The translations under genes were made by a program, and so were the position numbers. From positions 136,843,989-136,907,988 of the forward strand of contig CP136068.1 in the NCBI GenBank assembly GCA_032622095.1: 64,000 nucleotides of DNA, read 5' to 3'. The stretch comes from Siphonodentalium dalli (Eukaryota > Mollusca > Scaphopoda > Gadilida > Siphonodentaliidae). Shown here piece by piece: positions 11,696-23,701 of this stretch (its first letter is position 1; each line of letters opens with the position of its first letter). The notes under the pieces were generated by a model. That model was not told the DNA's origin, ran no database searches, and saw nothing but the letters and a program-made list of their open reading frames with translations.

Positions 11696-12247
11696 ATGGT
11701 CATCGGTTTGAGATTCTCCAGCTTTATAGGTGTGCCAGGTTAGAAATTTCCCCAACAGTTGGAATGCCTGAAAAATCCAACACAAGGGGCACACATTGAA
11801 TTTCGTGAACTTGGGAATCTATAATTTTCTGAACTTGGGAATTTGGATTTGGTTCAAGAGTGGCGCAGTTGATAATTTCAATCTGTATACATCCCCTGTC
11901 GGGGGTCATTCACACGTCCCCTTGAACTAATGAACATCAAGGCTTTATAGGTGACCAATTGACCCACAGTATATACGCTACATGAAGGCCATTTACGACG
12001 AATATATATGCATGTGAATAGCCCGATATATTATTAACTCAATTCTTTGTTATCATCACCTTTAAATACATAGGTATGCGAGAAAAGTATTTACAATATC
12101 TACATGATTTACAATAATATTGATGTCTAGGCTGCTATTTTTCATGGCTTTTAACGACACCTTCATTGATGAAATGTCCAGCGATTGTCTGAAATTGATT
12201 GACGAACTTGTGCTGCGGTCACAAGTAAATCAATAGCTCAATTGTCC
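11696..12247. other. No gene seen
   Basis: There are short local repeats (AACTTGGGAAT twice near 11810-11850). ORFs are short and without domains. Confidence 0.5.
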
Positions 12248-12646
12248 TAACCCTTTACCCAACAGAAGGGCCCTGTGCCAATGCATTCTCTTATATATGC
12301 GCGTCGACCATAGGTCGCCTCGCATATATAAGAGAATGCATTGGCTTAACACATTAAAAATTATAAAATTGTTAAAGAATGTAAGAAAAAATGGTAAAAA
12401 GTGTTAAAAAAAGATTTGTTTTAGGCCAATGCATTCTCTTATATATGCGAGGCGACCTATGGTCGACTCGCATATATAAGAGAATGCATTGGCACAGGGC
12501 ATAACTGTAACTATCACAATGTGGTCAAGGAGCCGGTTCCAATGATATCCATATTTGTATGGTTCTATTGAAACAGACCGAAGATATTTTAGGCTGTTGA
12601 AGCTTTATTTGGCCGGTTTTGGCCGGTTTGTTGGGTAAAGGGTTAA
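12248..12646 (+). mobile_element. TTAA-type double-hairpin MITE, family A, copy 1
   Basis: The terminal repeats read (C/T)TAA-CCCTTTACCCAACA and its inverse, ending TTAA at 12643-12646. Inside are two long hairpins of opposite sense, 12277-12345 and 12425-12493, each built from GCCAATGCATTCTCTTATA and its complement around a TCGACC-ATA-GGTCG centre. An AT-rich linker with GAATGTAAGAAAAAATGG separates them. A 150-base unique segment with GGCCGGTTTTGGCCGGTTTG precedes the right end. TTAA plus CCCTTT fits a piggyBac-like element. There is no transposase. Confidence 0.88.
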
Positions 12647-12875
12647 CAAGTGTGTCGCGTCTAGATCAATGTAACTGATGCGCCCCTTTTGATACATTCG
12701 CTTTCACTTCTTTCTTGACACAATTGTCTCTGTATGTAAAAGGAAAAAAAGATGCGTGCATGATTAGTAAACTCATGCTAGACTAATATGGAAATGAGAT
12801 AATGTTCAAGTGACTCGGTTGAATATAAATTCCAAGCCGTCAATGCCACACCATGTTATCGTGAATCTACCACAA
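12647..12875. other. No feature seen
   Basis: Unremarkable AT-rich sequence between two mobile elements. Confidence 0.5.
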
Positions 12876-13232
12876 TCTTCTTCTATACTAATAAAACTAA
12901 ATTTTGTTTGTTTGTTTGTTAGTTTGTCCGCTTATAGGCGACCAAACGACTAGATCATCGGAGCTGAACATTTGGGGAAATTGATGCAAAAGTAAATTGA
13001 CGCGGGGACTGTCACGGGATAGGGGCTGTTGACATCAAATGACTTAAAGAGGCACTCACAATTAACAATATAGAGCGTTTGTTATCAACTTAAAATATAT
13101 ATGTTACTTTATCCGGAGAGTCACGCAATAGGTGTTGTTTACCCCGGATGATTAATAATGATTTAAAATGACTTGAAGGGACACTAATAAATTACGCATT
13201 CTTCACGCAGCAACGCCGGGTATCACAGCTAG
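12876..13232 (+). mobile_element. Small non-autonomous Helitron (357 bp)
   Basis: It begins A|TC with CTATACTAATAAAAC and (TTTG)n, and ends with AACGCCGGGTATCACAGCTAG followed by T (one base of this end trimmed: GCCGGGTATCACAGCTAG). The TC start, CTAG end, A/T target and the 5' TATACTAATA plus TTTG run are the standard Helitron signature. There are no terminal inverted repeats and no Rep/helicase ORF. Confidence 0.85.
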
Positions 13233-13399
13233 TAACTTTTAATAGTGATGTTGAAGATTTTGTATTAATGGGACTCTCCACCACCGGTACCATACTCTTC
13301 TCGGATAAATAAACCTATTTGATATGGTCGAGGAAAAAAACATATGTTGCGATCCTGAATTAGGGGCCTTTAGTTAAACTAAACTTCCCTACCGGGCAT

Positions 13400-13640
13400 T
13401 TAGTTAAACTAAATTACCCAAAATGTGAGCCCGAAAGGGTGGCTCCGCTTGACCCCAGCATCAACTTCCGGACCCTCGAGGAGATTCGTATGATGTCAGC
13501 AGGTAGCCCGCTGACGGTCGACTTGGTCGAACATGGTCGAACATGGGTGGAAGAGGTTATCGGTACGTCGCCGCCGCAGTAATGTGCCGAAAAGCTAGCG
13601 AAGACTCGGGGGGGGGGGGCACATCTCATCCACAAGTCGG
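13400..13640 (+). repeat. GC-richer degenerate repeat with an open frame
   Basis: A frame of about 55 codons (13420-13581) is read on the + strand, containing RVAPLDPSINFRTLEEIRMM and a downstream HGRTWVEEVIGTSPPQ before a stop. I do not recognise it. A decayed relative of its end (GTCGAACATGGGTGGA) recurs at 14181. It is therefore probably a fragment of a repeated coding element rather than a host exon. A G-run sits at 13608-13619. Confidence 0.45.
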
Positions 13641-14044
13641 ATAGAGTGCAAGACTAATATGGTATGAGATACATGTACATTTTAGTAATCATTATTCCCA
13701 TAGATGTGGGGCTCCGCCCACTGCCATAGCCACAACTACAACCTGCATTTTTTGATTGGGAGACGGTTCCCCTATGTATACATGTATCTGGCCGATCGTA
13801 CGGGAGACCGTCCCCCATACAAATACAAATAACAAAACAAAACTTTCATCATATTTCATTCCTGCAACACCATCGATTTAAATTCATCAGCAGCTGAACG
13901 CCAGGGGAGAGGAGCCTCACTAAGTTTGGTAACTTGTGCTCCGATCCCCTGTGCACCCACAACATGATCCTATATTCTGTGTTGTGTAAAATATTCCATG
14001 AAAATGTGGGTCACAATAAATATATTCAAACAAACATGTAAACG

Positions 14045-14430
14045 AAAAGCGGCTGCCCAATTTAGTGTTTGGTGCCATATGGCGCCCGTGCTAGGTCATT
14101 GCTTAAATTGATTCCCGATTTGAGGATGCCACACATCGGCTGCAAGGCTGAATGGATCCATATGAAACTTATCTCGTAACTGAGTCGAACATGGGTGGAT
14201 GATGCCCTCGGTACGTCGCGTCTGGATTAACGTTCTGGAAAGCTAGCAAAGACTTGTAGGATGCCACACCTCAGCTGCACGTCAGACAGAGTGATATACT
14301 AATATAGTATGAGATAAATGGAAAGCGGCTGCCCATTTTAGTGACATACAAGTATGGCGCCCATGCTAGCTCGCTGCTTAAATTGATCCCTATTTGAAGA
14401 TGCCACACCTCGGATGCAAAGCTGAATAGA
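14045..14430. repeat. Imperfect tandem duplication, about 274-bp period
   Basis: AAAGCGGCTGCCCA occurs at 14046 and about 14320, each followed by GGCGCCC(A/G)TGCTAG and GATGCCACAC(C/A)TCGG. The segment shares sequence with 13550-13670, so it is part of the same repeat family. Confidence 0.7.
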
Positions 14431-14503
14431 GCCATGCGGATTAAGCTTATTTCGCGGTACCCATACTTGGAGGCTGTCATCACTAGCCGCTGATTCATAA
14501 GTT

Positions 14504-14690
14504 GGGCGCTTATGGTTTAGAAGGAAACACATTATATTGGCTCGACGACTACTTAAACAATCGAAAACAAAAAGTATTAGTCAGCAATGCTTATTCCGAA
14601 TATGAGCCCATCCCTTCCGGTGTCCCATGGGTCTCAATCATTGGACCGTTCCTGTTCCTTGATTATGTCACTTCTCAAACTCTGAGAAAT
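14504..14690 (+). pseudogene. LINE 5, short reverse transcriptase fragment
   Basis: The frame reads YGLEGNTLYWLDDYLNNRKQ then PSGVPWVSIIGPFLFLDYV. This is the segment of non-LTR reverse transcriptases just ahead of the YADD box (the usual form is SGVPQGS-LGPLLF). Only about 60 residues survive, and the key Gln-Gly is changed. It is a different LINE family from LINEs 1-3 and ends next to a large palindrome. Confidence 0.8.
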
Positions 14691-14705
14691 AATATTTTAT
14701 TTCTG

Positions 14706-15289
14706 ACCTCTGAACAAACAAAACATTCAGACTAAACCATGTGGAATGTTCAATTTTATCGTCGTATATTTTATGCATGTTGATATCTTGATTTAAGTTA
14801 ACCCTTTACCCAACATAAGGGCCCTGTGCCAATGCATTCTCTTATATATGCGAGTCGACCATAGGTCGCCTCGCATATATAAGAGAATGCATTGGCTTAA
14901 CACATTAAAAATTATAAAATTGTTAAAGAATGTAAGAAAAAATGGTAAAAAGTGTTAAAAAAAGATTTATTTTAAGCCAATGCATTCTCTTATATATGCG
15001 AGGCGACCTATGGTCGACTCGCATATATAAGAGAATGCATTGGCACAGGGCATAACTGTAACTATCACAATGTGGTCAAGGAGCCGGTTCCAATGATATC
15101 CATATGTGTATGGTTCTATTGAGACAGACCGAAGATATTTTAGGCTGTTGAAGCTTTATTTGGCCGGTTTTGGCCGGTTTGTTGGGTAAAGGGTTAACTT
15201 AAATCAAGATATCAACATGCATAAAATATACGACGATAAAATTGAACATTCCACATGGTTTAGTCTGAATGTTTTGTTTGTTCAGAGGT
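14706..15289. repeat. 92-bp-arm palindrome split by a MITE
   Basis: The left arm 14706-14797 and right arm 15198-15289 are equal in length and essentially perfect reverse complements. Joined without the insert, their centre would be GATTTAAG-TTAA-CTTAAATC. The TTAA at this centre is the target used by the inserted element. Confidence 0.93.
14798..15197 (+). mobile_element. TTAA-type double-hairpin MITE, family A, copy 2
   Basis: The element is 400 bp, with TTAA at 14798-14801 and 15194-15197 and CCCTTTACCCAACA terminal repeats. It is nearly identical in structure and sequence to copy 1, with hairpins near 14827-14896 and 14977-15044. It sits exactly at the centre of the flanking palindrome. 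High identity to copies 1 and 3 suggests recent activity. Confidence 0.93.
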
Positions 15290-15316
15290 TGTAATCGCTA
15301 ATATTGATGTATTTGT

Positions 15317-15739
15317 TCATCGCCAAATCGCAATGAGGATATGATATATTTTTTGCACAGCTGCAAACAATTGGTAATTTCCTTCGTTGGAAAGTGAAAC
15401 TGGCCCACAACGTAGATCTGCAACATCTATTTTATGTAGTCCAATCCTCTTCTTCTTTTTTTCTTCGAGGATGTCTGAGTTTAGGTCGAGTTGATCAGAG
15501 TTGAGATCGCCCATCAAGATGAGAGGATTATATTGTCGCGTTGCTGTTGTGTCACTTTTCAATACTCTAGCTAAATGTCCATATTTTAAGCGTGGGAAAC
15601 TAATCTGGGAAGCAATGGCATGTGCTATTCCTTCACGGGTTAGTGGTCCTATAAAGAATATATTATATCTTAACCTGTTGGGCAGGCCAACACGTGTAAA
15701 ATAAAATAAAATGTCAAGCTGTACAACTGAACAAAGCAT
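15317..15739 (-). other. Unrecognised minus-strand ORF (140 codons)
   Basis: This is the longest frame in the region. It contains YNPLILMGDLNSDQLDLN, which faintly resembles the GDFN segment of LINE endonucleases, but the other expected motifs are missing. It may be a LINE relic or chance. No splice or promoter evidence was found. Confidence 0.3.
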
Positions 15740-18196
15740 CTGGCCTGAAAGTTGGTGACGAGATTATTATAAGTAGACCCAATGCTACTGTTCCAACGAC
15801 TTGTTACATTGTGCAATCAATAGACGGTCCTTTAATTTTTTTATTTTGCATAATATTTTTCGCTTTCGGCATCTTGATTTCTGGTATAGTTACATATGTC
15901 AACATCATATTCAGTCAATTTCCCTGCATTTTAATAACTCATTCATGGCGTGCAGGCATATATAATAATGATTGTGTTATCAACTAATTGTCCGATAGTA
16001 CATAAGAGTAGCTTTATTGTTATATATGTTTCCCGGATCTAGGATAAACTTCCTTTCCCCAGTGATTGTAACTGCTAGGGTTAATTGTATAGATAATCAC
16101 AATATATGGGTGACATAAATTATATAGTGTAAGAGCATGCACACACGCATAATTAACCAGATCATATTCTTAATTGGTTATGACTGGTAGCAACCATTGT
16201 ATAAGTTAGGGAGGATGAAGCGAGTATCATTCTATAGTAAACAATAGAATGATACACGTCATATACAAGGGTGTCGTGGTATCTCAGACCTTATGTGGAC
16301 GCATGATACACCATGCATTGAAATAACTACCCGTTCTCTGTAGCGGGGACTTCACTTATCCGGGAACCTTGCTACCACCAACACCTCTGTTCATCCACCT
16401 ATATATTGTGCTTATCGGCGAGAGACTTATACAAATATAAAGTTATCAAAACCTATGGACTTCTGATTTTGTTCTCGAATCACGGCCAATCAACCCATCT
16501 ACTCTAGCTTCGGGACATAATACCAATCGCCTGAAAACGCGAAACGGGGATACACTGGCGATGCCTTGTAGTTACAAAAGAACTCGAAAACGATCTTTGC
16601 GAGTGCAAATATCCCCCGGATGTGTATAATACAAAAGCATACTTCATCTCACCGCAGATCGCCCACTATTTATGCATTATATTTCTTCCCGTCTGAATAA
16701 TTTATTGCATGGTCATTTGACACTATTGACTTGGAGCTCACCAGGCGACAGCTATATTTGCAGAGCTTTACTGCATGCCCAAGAACTATCGACGCTACAG
16801 TCATCGACCGTGGTGCCATTGCTCGTGATATATCTATATACAAGACTCCCTCGTGCGCCGGTCAGCTCGTCGCATATATTCAGACACGCGGGTTGTTCCG
16901 TTGCAGTACAAATTGGCAGTCGGGTGGTAGAGCAGCACACTGAAGTTTTTTGGTTGTTTTTGGTTAAAAGTATCTCACGGCTGGTAAATTTTCTCGCGAA
17001 TAGTCTGTCTTATCCGTGTAGCGGATGTTCTTTTTGCAGTATGTTGTTCGATGACATTTTAGTTTTCATAGCTTGTCAACAACTTGATTAGAACCGGATA
17101 TTATCCGCTGATAAAACCGCGGCTGTGGATAGTAGATGCATGGTATAGTCTTAATATATGGGACCAACGAGTTATCCGCCCGTAGATTTCAACTGAGCAA
17201 GCTGATCGCTGTGTGTCATTTGCCTCGTCGCGTATCGTCAGAAACTAGAACACGCCTGGTAATAATCTTCTGGCTATTCAATAAATAGAGAATAACTTCC
17301 TATTGTGCTACATGTAGAGAGGACTTATTTATCCACATCAGAGGTGAGTGCTCCCGGTAATATGTGTGTTTTAGTGAGAGTTCATATAGTTCTTGTTGTT
17401 GAATATTCCAATTCGACATCAAATGATTGCTGCATCTAAATATGTATGAGAGCTGCCCACTTGATAACAAGTCGAATTAGTTCGTGAAGGTGTGGGAGAG
17501 AACTTTTTTGTTTCAACAAGCTCCAAATAGATCGCATGTTTGTCATTTTTTGGTGCTCCAATTCATAGACTGGGTTAAGAATATATTATTTTGAAATTGG
17601 AGATATAGCTGTATGAGCATATACGGACATCCACTGTGAAAGGTCGGAATGATTTCTGTCAACACATTTGGAATAAATGCCATGCATAGCCATTTTTCAA
17701 GCTAAATGAAGTGTATTAAGAGCAGATTACCACGCGCGTGGAAGCGGTTGGTGAACACACCTCTATATATTGGAACCCGAATATTTCGTCGGAGACTATA
17801 ATAAAATTGTGCTGATATATATGGTGTTCAATACTTAAATTTGTCCCAGACATAACGCTCTTTCAATGTTTGTCGGGTGGCGTTGGGTTTGTTTGCATCG
17901 AGTTACAGACATTCTGGGAGCTCTAAAATTAACTTTATCGAGCATTTAATGCCTTTGTTGTAAGTGATACATGAGTCGTAAATAATGTCTTTGATGTAAC
18001 TAATATGAGAAGAAAAACTAATTCTTCAAATGGGAAGACAAGTTGGTGAGCGAAATGCGAATCTTCGATAATTGTTCCCGATAAAAATGGACAGGTTTTG
18101 CTCGGTAGTTATATATATGTCCCGTTCTCGGTGTGCATTTTTATTCAACGCTGCCGTTGGGGCGTATTTCAAAGTAATTTTATTATATCTCCATGT
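15740..18196. other. Upstream region of the PAN-ILEI gene, nothing firm
   Basis: It holds a small perfect hairpin near 16224-16256 (ATCATTCTAT arms) and a possible splice donor CAGAG|GTGAGT at about 17343 that could end an untranslated first exon. The ORF at 16672-17091 has no recognisable domain. Confidence 0.4.
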
Positions 18197-18926
18197 TATC
18201 AAGCCGTTTTATGTCGTCCGTAGCGGTTCAAAGCGCGCGATTTTTATATTCACACCGAAAGCGACTGGATCGCTTCATCGCGCGCGATGGTTTGTGCAGA
18301 TAATCGTTTGAGTACATCGTTTACAGGCAGGTCACAAATACAATGTATATGGACATTTCAATCAGATTTTGCTAAACATATACATTTAAGAGTTTTTTCA
18401 AACTAATTTAATTGTCAAATATATTATGTCAAGTGGAATGGTGCACGGGCTTCCTAAATTATCTTAGCAATTGCGTTTAATTGAATTTCATTCTACAATT
18501 CCAGTTTGTGAGGTTTTTTTATGGGGGGGGGGGGCAAATTGTGGGCGAAGTGACTTCACAAGCTAGGAATGGATGGGGAGCAAAAATTAACCAGACAATC
18601 CTGTTATTACGTCGAGCTCTTGTCATGCAGGCATTTTCTCTTCTCAGTTATCCTTGCACTTCAGTTATCAGCATGTCGCTAAAGTCCTCCACCACCTTTG
18701 TTATCGCGACGACGAATGAATATGTCGCCTTCAAATAGGAGGAATACGAACGTATAAATATCCTATTTGACATCGACCCAATTGTCCAGCTGGTTTGCCA
18801 CAAAGCGAGAAATCGACGAAGCATAACAACACTGTTATGATCGCCTCGTGGTCAGCTATTCAGTCCCTTGCGGTGTGAATAAAAAAATCGCGCGCTTTAA
18901 ACTGCTACGGACGACAGAAAACGACC
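18197..18926. mobile_element. Inverted-repeat element just upstream of exon 1
   Basis: TGTCGTCCGTAGC followed by AAAGCGCGCGATTTTTATA and TCACACCG at 18212-18257 returns inverted at 18871-18918. The terminal repeats are about 55-60 bp and the element about 730 bp. No transposase is seen. A run of ten G is at 18525-18534. It ends about 210 bases before the coding start at 19136. Confidence 0.75.
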
Positions 18927-19135
18927 GTTATAATCGCGCGCTCGCGTCCGATGTGGATTGACCTTCAATGTGGAACACTACTCCTTTCGCATGTAATATA
19001 AAAAAATTATCTTAAGAAGCCATGCTTGCATATATAGTAATTCTCCATTCTAAAGATTCATATCCGCCCAAATTGGATAGGACTGTCACATCGTCTATAT
19101 CTCAATCAGACAAAAACCTCTGAGCACATAACAGA

Positions 19136-19453
19136 ATGGCTTGTCGAATCAACGCCTTTGTTTTCCTGCGTTGGATCATCGTCATGTGCCTGACGTCACA
19201 GTTCTTCGTAGACACTGCGGTGGGAGGTCTGCTCAATTTCACACCAGAAAAAGGCCGTCCTAATAGCCTTGTTGTTGTTGGTCATTCGAGGTCGGTAAAC
19301 ATGTTAAGGTGTGTCAAGCTCTGCGACTACCATACGCTCTGCCAGGCTGTTCTATTCAGTATGAGGATGGGTTTGTGTACATTGCTAAATGACACCAAGA
19401 CGGAACCCCTCAACCTGCTGCAGGGCGACATTGTCTACATCGAACGGACTAAG
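19136..19453 (+). CDS. Exon 1 of a secreted PAN/Apple-ILEI protein: signal peptide and PAN-like segment
   Basis: ATG at 19136 opens 106 codons ending at a strong donor (ACTAAG|GTAAGC, 19454), phase 0. Residues 1-30 form a signal peptide (RIN start, hydrophobic FVFLRWIIVMCL). Cysteines at 59, 63, 69 and 81 in the pattern RCVKLCDYHTLCQ...GLCTL match the core of PAN/Apple folds, which bind proteins or glycans outside the cell; the exon ends where such domains usually end. The frame runs past the donor only to a stop at 19490, as expected for an intron. The phase fits the acceptor at 44856. This is the N-terminus of a 235-codon-plus gene with C-terminal exons at 52553, 61288 and 63252. Further exons may lie in the 25-kb intron. 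Confidence 0.8.
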
Positions 19454-20124
19454 GTAAGCACTGCACACATTAATCAACGTCATATTTTGTAGCTTTCACA
19501 TGATTCACATTTAATGCGCAAACTTTGAAGGAACATGAAAGAAAGAAGTGATGTGCTATACTGAGCCCGTGCCTCCGTGGCAGCAGTCAGATATCTCTAT
19601 CTTTATTTGTTTTTGTTTTGTTTTGTTTTTATTTAATATTTTAATATTCCTTTAGAATATTAAAATCTGCGACATTTCTATATAAGTGTTTAGCCACTTA
19701 CAGAGTGAATAAGTTCCAAGTTCCACCTGCCTTGTATACCCCACACCTACCCTATATATATATACCTCAAAATATGTATTATGCATGTCTGGTCATTAAT
19801 TTCTGAGAATGGTCAACTGTGGCCAAACTGAATTCAAAAAGAATCGATACAATAAACTAAATCGAAACAGAGGTTTAGACACTGATAAATTCTTCTCCTC
19901 TTTTCTCTCTATCTCTATCTACTAGTATCTATCAATCTTGATCTAAATTGAGGGACGTCGTATCTTAAGACTCAGTATGCCATTCCGATCAATGCATGGC
20001 CATTTCGATAAGAAATGAGAATTTGTTCACGCACACTGAAGCAAGAACATTTGAAGAATATGAATGAATACTCATAGTGAATCGGTGCCTTCATAAATCT
20101 GATAAATATATCTGCATGTATGTA

Positions 20125-21790
20125 CAGGTAATACGAAGCATGTACGACAATATAAAATTATGTGTGAAAAATAATAATTCGCAATCAGACTTCTTTATCA
20201 GCCAGATTGGTTTATTTCAAGGTGAACCAATGTCACCTCTTTTATTTTCTTTGTTTGTGAACGATATACAAAGTTTTCTGAGCGACTGTGCAATCTCAAA
20301 CTTGAACTATTTTGATGAGAAATATTTTGAACATATTGGCTGTTTTATAAATATATTGTGTTTATTATATGCAGATGATACCGTGATCCTCTCAGACTCG
20401 GAGGACAATATGCATCGTGCACTTTCAGCATTTGCTGATTATGCCGAGGCATGGAATCTGCAAGTTAATACAATGAAAACGAAAATGGTAATTTTTACAA
20501 ACAAATGGTCAAAGAACTTACCAATATTCACTTATAGGGGCCAAGAAATACAAATTCTAAAAGAATTTAAATACCTCGGTATTGAATTATTTTACAATGG
20601 TAGATTCTGTCAATCGATTAAGCAGACCCAGAATACAGCAACGAGAGCCATGTATGGCCTTTTGAATAGAACAAGAAAGCTGCAGCTGCCTCTAGATATT
20701 ATGTTTAAATTGTTTGACTCTATGATTATGCCGATTATGCTGTATGGTGGTGAAGTTTGGTGTTTCGAGAAAACTCAAATTTTGGAGACCATACATCTTA
20801 AATTCTGCAAAATTATCACAACAATGAAGTCTAGCACACCAACCTACATGGTATATGCAGAATTGGGAAGATACCCCGTAATGATCGAAATTAAGTGCCG
20901 AGCAATATCATATTGGTCAAAACTAGTATCGCACGAATGATCAGAATTAGCTAAGAATGTATTCCTTATACTCAGGTATCTCAATGATGGTGATGCCATA
21001 CTACAAAACAAGATTAAATGGATTTCGTTTATCAAAGAAACTCTGCGAGAAGTAAATATGAAAAGTGCGTGGCAGAATCAGTCACCACTAAGCAAGACAG
21101 ACATGAAACACATGAAAGCGAAATTAATAGAGCAACACACATGCTGCCTCTTCGGCATTCTAGATATGTCTATTTCAAGCCGTGCCATATTTTATCAAAA
21201 ACATAAAGGATTCTGTCAGATTGAGCCGATACTTAGTATATATGCCATCTCATCTAGCTACGTATTTACTGACATTTAGAACAGCCAATCACAGACTACC
21301 GGTAGAGCAATGCAGATGGAATAAAAGTACATGTAAAGACACGAAATGCCCGTTATGTGGCGAAAATGTATGTGATGAATACCATTTTGTTATTTTGTGT
21401 ACTGAACTCAACGATCTGCGAGAAACCTATATACCGAAGTATTACTGGGAAAACCCTAACAGAAATAAATTCTACAGACTGCTGTCACTGCTTAACATAA
21501 GTATATTGAAAAGAGTGAGCATTTTCTTAAAATAAGCGTTTATAAAGTTACCATGAAGCAAGTATTACATTATACTATATATAATGTAAATATTATATGA
21601 ATTAAACCATTTCAGAAAACATATTCCCAAATGTATTAGCATTATTTGTATTTATTATCAATATCATATAATATGATGAACTCATTTATTGATGTATATG
21701 TATATTGTGCATTGTTTGTATAATGTTGTGTAAATAAGTTGTATGGCATGTTGCAACTTAGATGTTGACTTTGCTAATAAACAATTCAAT
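20125..21790 (+). pseudogene. LINE 3, 3' half (reverse transcriptase end, zinc knuckle, tail)
   Basis: A 5'-truncated LINE in intron 1, related to LINE 1. The frame starts at QVIRSMYDNIKLCVKNN and includes GLFQGEPMSPLLFSLFVNDI, an intact LYADDTVILSD and the thumb region. An in-frame TGA at 20938 is followed by more LINE protein, then a frameshift near 21170 leads to the C-terminal CPLCGENVCDEYHFVILC knuckle, with the stop at 21533. About 250 bases of AT-rich 3' sequence end in AATAAACAATTCAATTCAAT, and the TC microsatellite follows. It lies in sense orientation within the host intron and is not functional. Confidence 0.9.
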
Positions 21791-21796
21791 TCAATG

Positions 21797-22050
<254 letters not shown>

Positions 22051-22240
22051 AGACTCTAGTCGATCCCAATATAGTCCAATTATGCTATTTAGCATATATA
22101 AATGTAAAGGTACCTAGTCCCTACTCCAAATCAGTATTTTAACATTATACGAGTCAGTCTTATGTATAATTCTTCAACAACAAACAAATATATTGAATGG
22201 TAACCCGCTGATTATATATTGATGTATACTCTAATAATAT

Positions 22241-22282
<42 letters not shown>

Positions 22283-22976
22283 TGTTCTCTCTAAAACATA
22301 TATGTAGTATAAAACGATGGAGTCCGGAAAATAAGTTATCTGAAGTTTTCCCATTATACCAGAAATTGTATTGATATTATGATTATACCAGCAAAATGTG
22401 TTGCCCATATCCAATAATAAAGTGGATCAATATGCTTGTGTTGAAAATTATCAACAATAGCTCTGTCGTGATGGAATGAAAATTGGTCATCTCCAAATTT
22501 TATTGTTAATTACTTGTAAGTCGAAGTTATATACTAATACTTAAAGGGGAGAGAATCCACTTTTGATTTGTTACCTCGTAACAGTTGTTATCCATATGAA
22601 TATGTATATACACGTGAATATGTATATATTATCTATTTCAATGTTATATTATGTATTATATCTCAAACACTGTTTTTACAGTTTAATTGGAAATAAACAT
22701 ATTGTATTGTATTGGAATTGACCACAAACCAGAATTTGCGTCATCGTTAAAGATCATCCATCTCTTCGCGGCAGCACTTCCAACAACAACAACAACAACA
22801 GCAACAACAACATAATTCTATGAAATTAATTTGAAAGTTTAGTTGTATTTATTTGTTGGAACATCCGGAGTTGCACATATATCACTCATTGGTGCATTCA
22901 GGATGCTACATTTCACACATAGGTGCATACAAGTGCCAGACCTCTAGTTACTACATCAACATCAAAACAAATTATT
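22051..22976. other. Intronic AT-rich DNA with a short (TC)n run
   Basis: It contains (TC)n at 22241-22280 and a (CAA)n stretch near 22783-22812. No gene is seen. Confidence 0.6.
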
Positions 22977-23039
22977 TTAACCCTATCATGACGGGAGGTT
23001 CCTGAATTTTTGCGGTAGCAATGCATTCTCTTATAAAAA

Positions 23040-23700
23040 ACAAATTAAAATTTTTTTTTTATAATTGTTAAAAAATGTAAGAAAAAAGTAACAAATTATA
23101 TAAAAATTGTTACAGAATGTAAGAAATAATGATAAAAAAATGATAATAAATTGTTTAAGAATGTAAGAAAAGATGATTAAAATTGATAAAGAATGTAAGA
23201 AAAAAATGATAAAAACATGAACAAATTGTTAAAGAATGTAAGAAAAAATGATAACATTTTATATGAAAAAAAATAATAATAATTGTTATAGAATGCAGCT
23301 GTAGAATGTAAGAAAAAATGATAAAAACAAATGATGAAATTATAAATAATATAAGAAAAAATGATAAAAAAAACTGCTATAGAATGTAAGAAAAAAATAG
23401 GAGAATGTATTGGCCTAACTAATTTGATATATCTTTTATAATTGCTAAAAAATGTAAGAAAAAAAGATAAAAAAAATTGTTAAAGAATGTAAGAAATAAT
23501 GATAAAAAAATGATAAAAAATTGTTAGAGAATGTAAGAAAAAATTATAAAAATTGATAAAGAATGTAAGAAAAAAATTATAACATTGGTTAATAATGTAA
23601 GAAAAAATTATATAAATGATAAAATTGTTAAAAAATATAAGAAAAATTATAAATATTGTTATAAAATGTAAGAAAAAATTATAAAAAAAAATTAAAAAAA
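23040..23700. repeat. AT-rich minisatellite, 30-45 bp units (GAATGTAAGAAAAAATGATAAA)
   Basis: About sixteen imperfect units centred on GAATGTAAGAAAAAATGAT follow each other. The same phrase occurs once in the linker of each family-A MITE (for example, 12376-12395), so the array seems to have expanded from that linker. Confidence 0.9.
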
Positions 23701-23701
23701 T

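Noticed and set aside
15317-15739. Reading the minus-strand ORF as a LINE endonuclease
   Set aside because: Only GDLNSDQ resembles that family. The catalytic residues before and after are absent, so it is kept as unrecognised.
16672-17091. 139-codon ORF upstream of exon 1
   Set aside because: It has no domain, no signal peptide of quality and no splice or start context; it overlaps open frames on both strands.
23040-23700. CRISPR-like regular repeats
   Set aside because: Units are imperfect, AT-rich, without unique spacers, and in a eukaryotic intron; this is a minisatellite.
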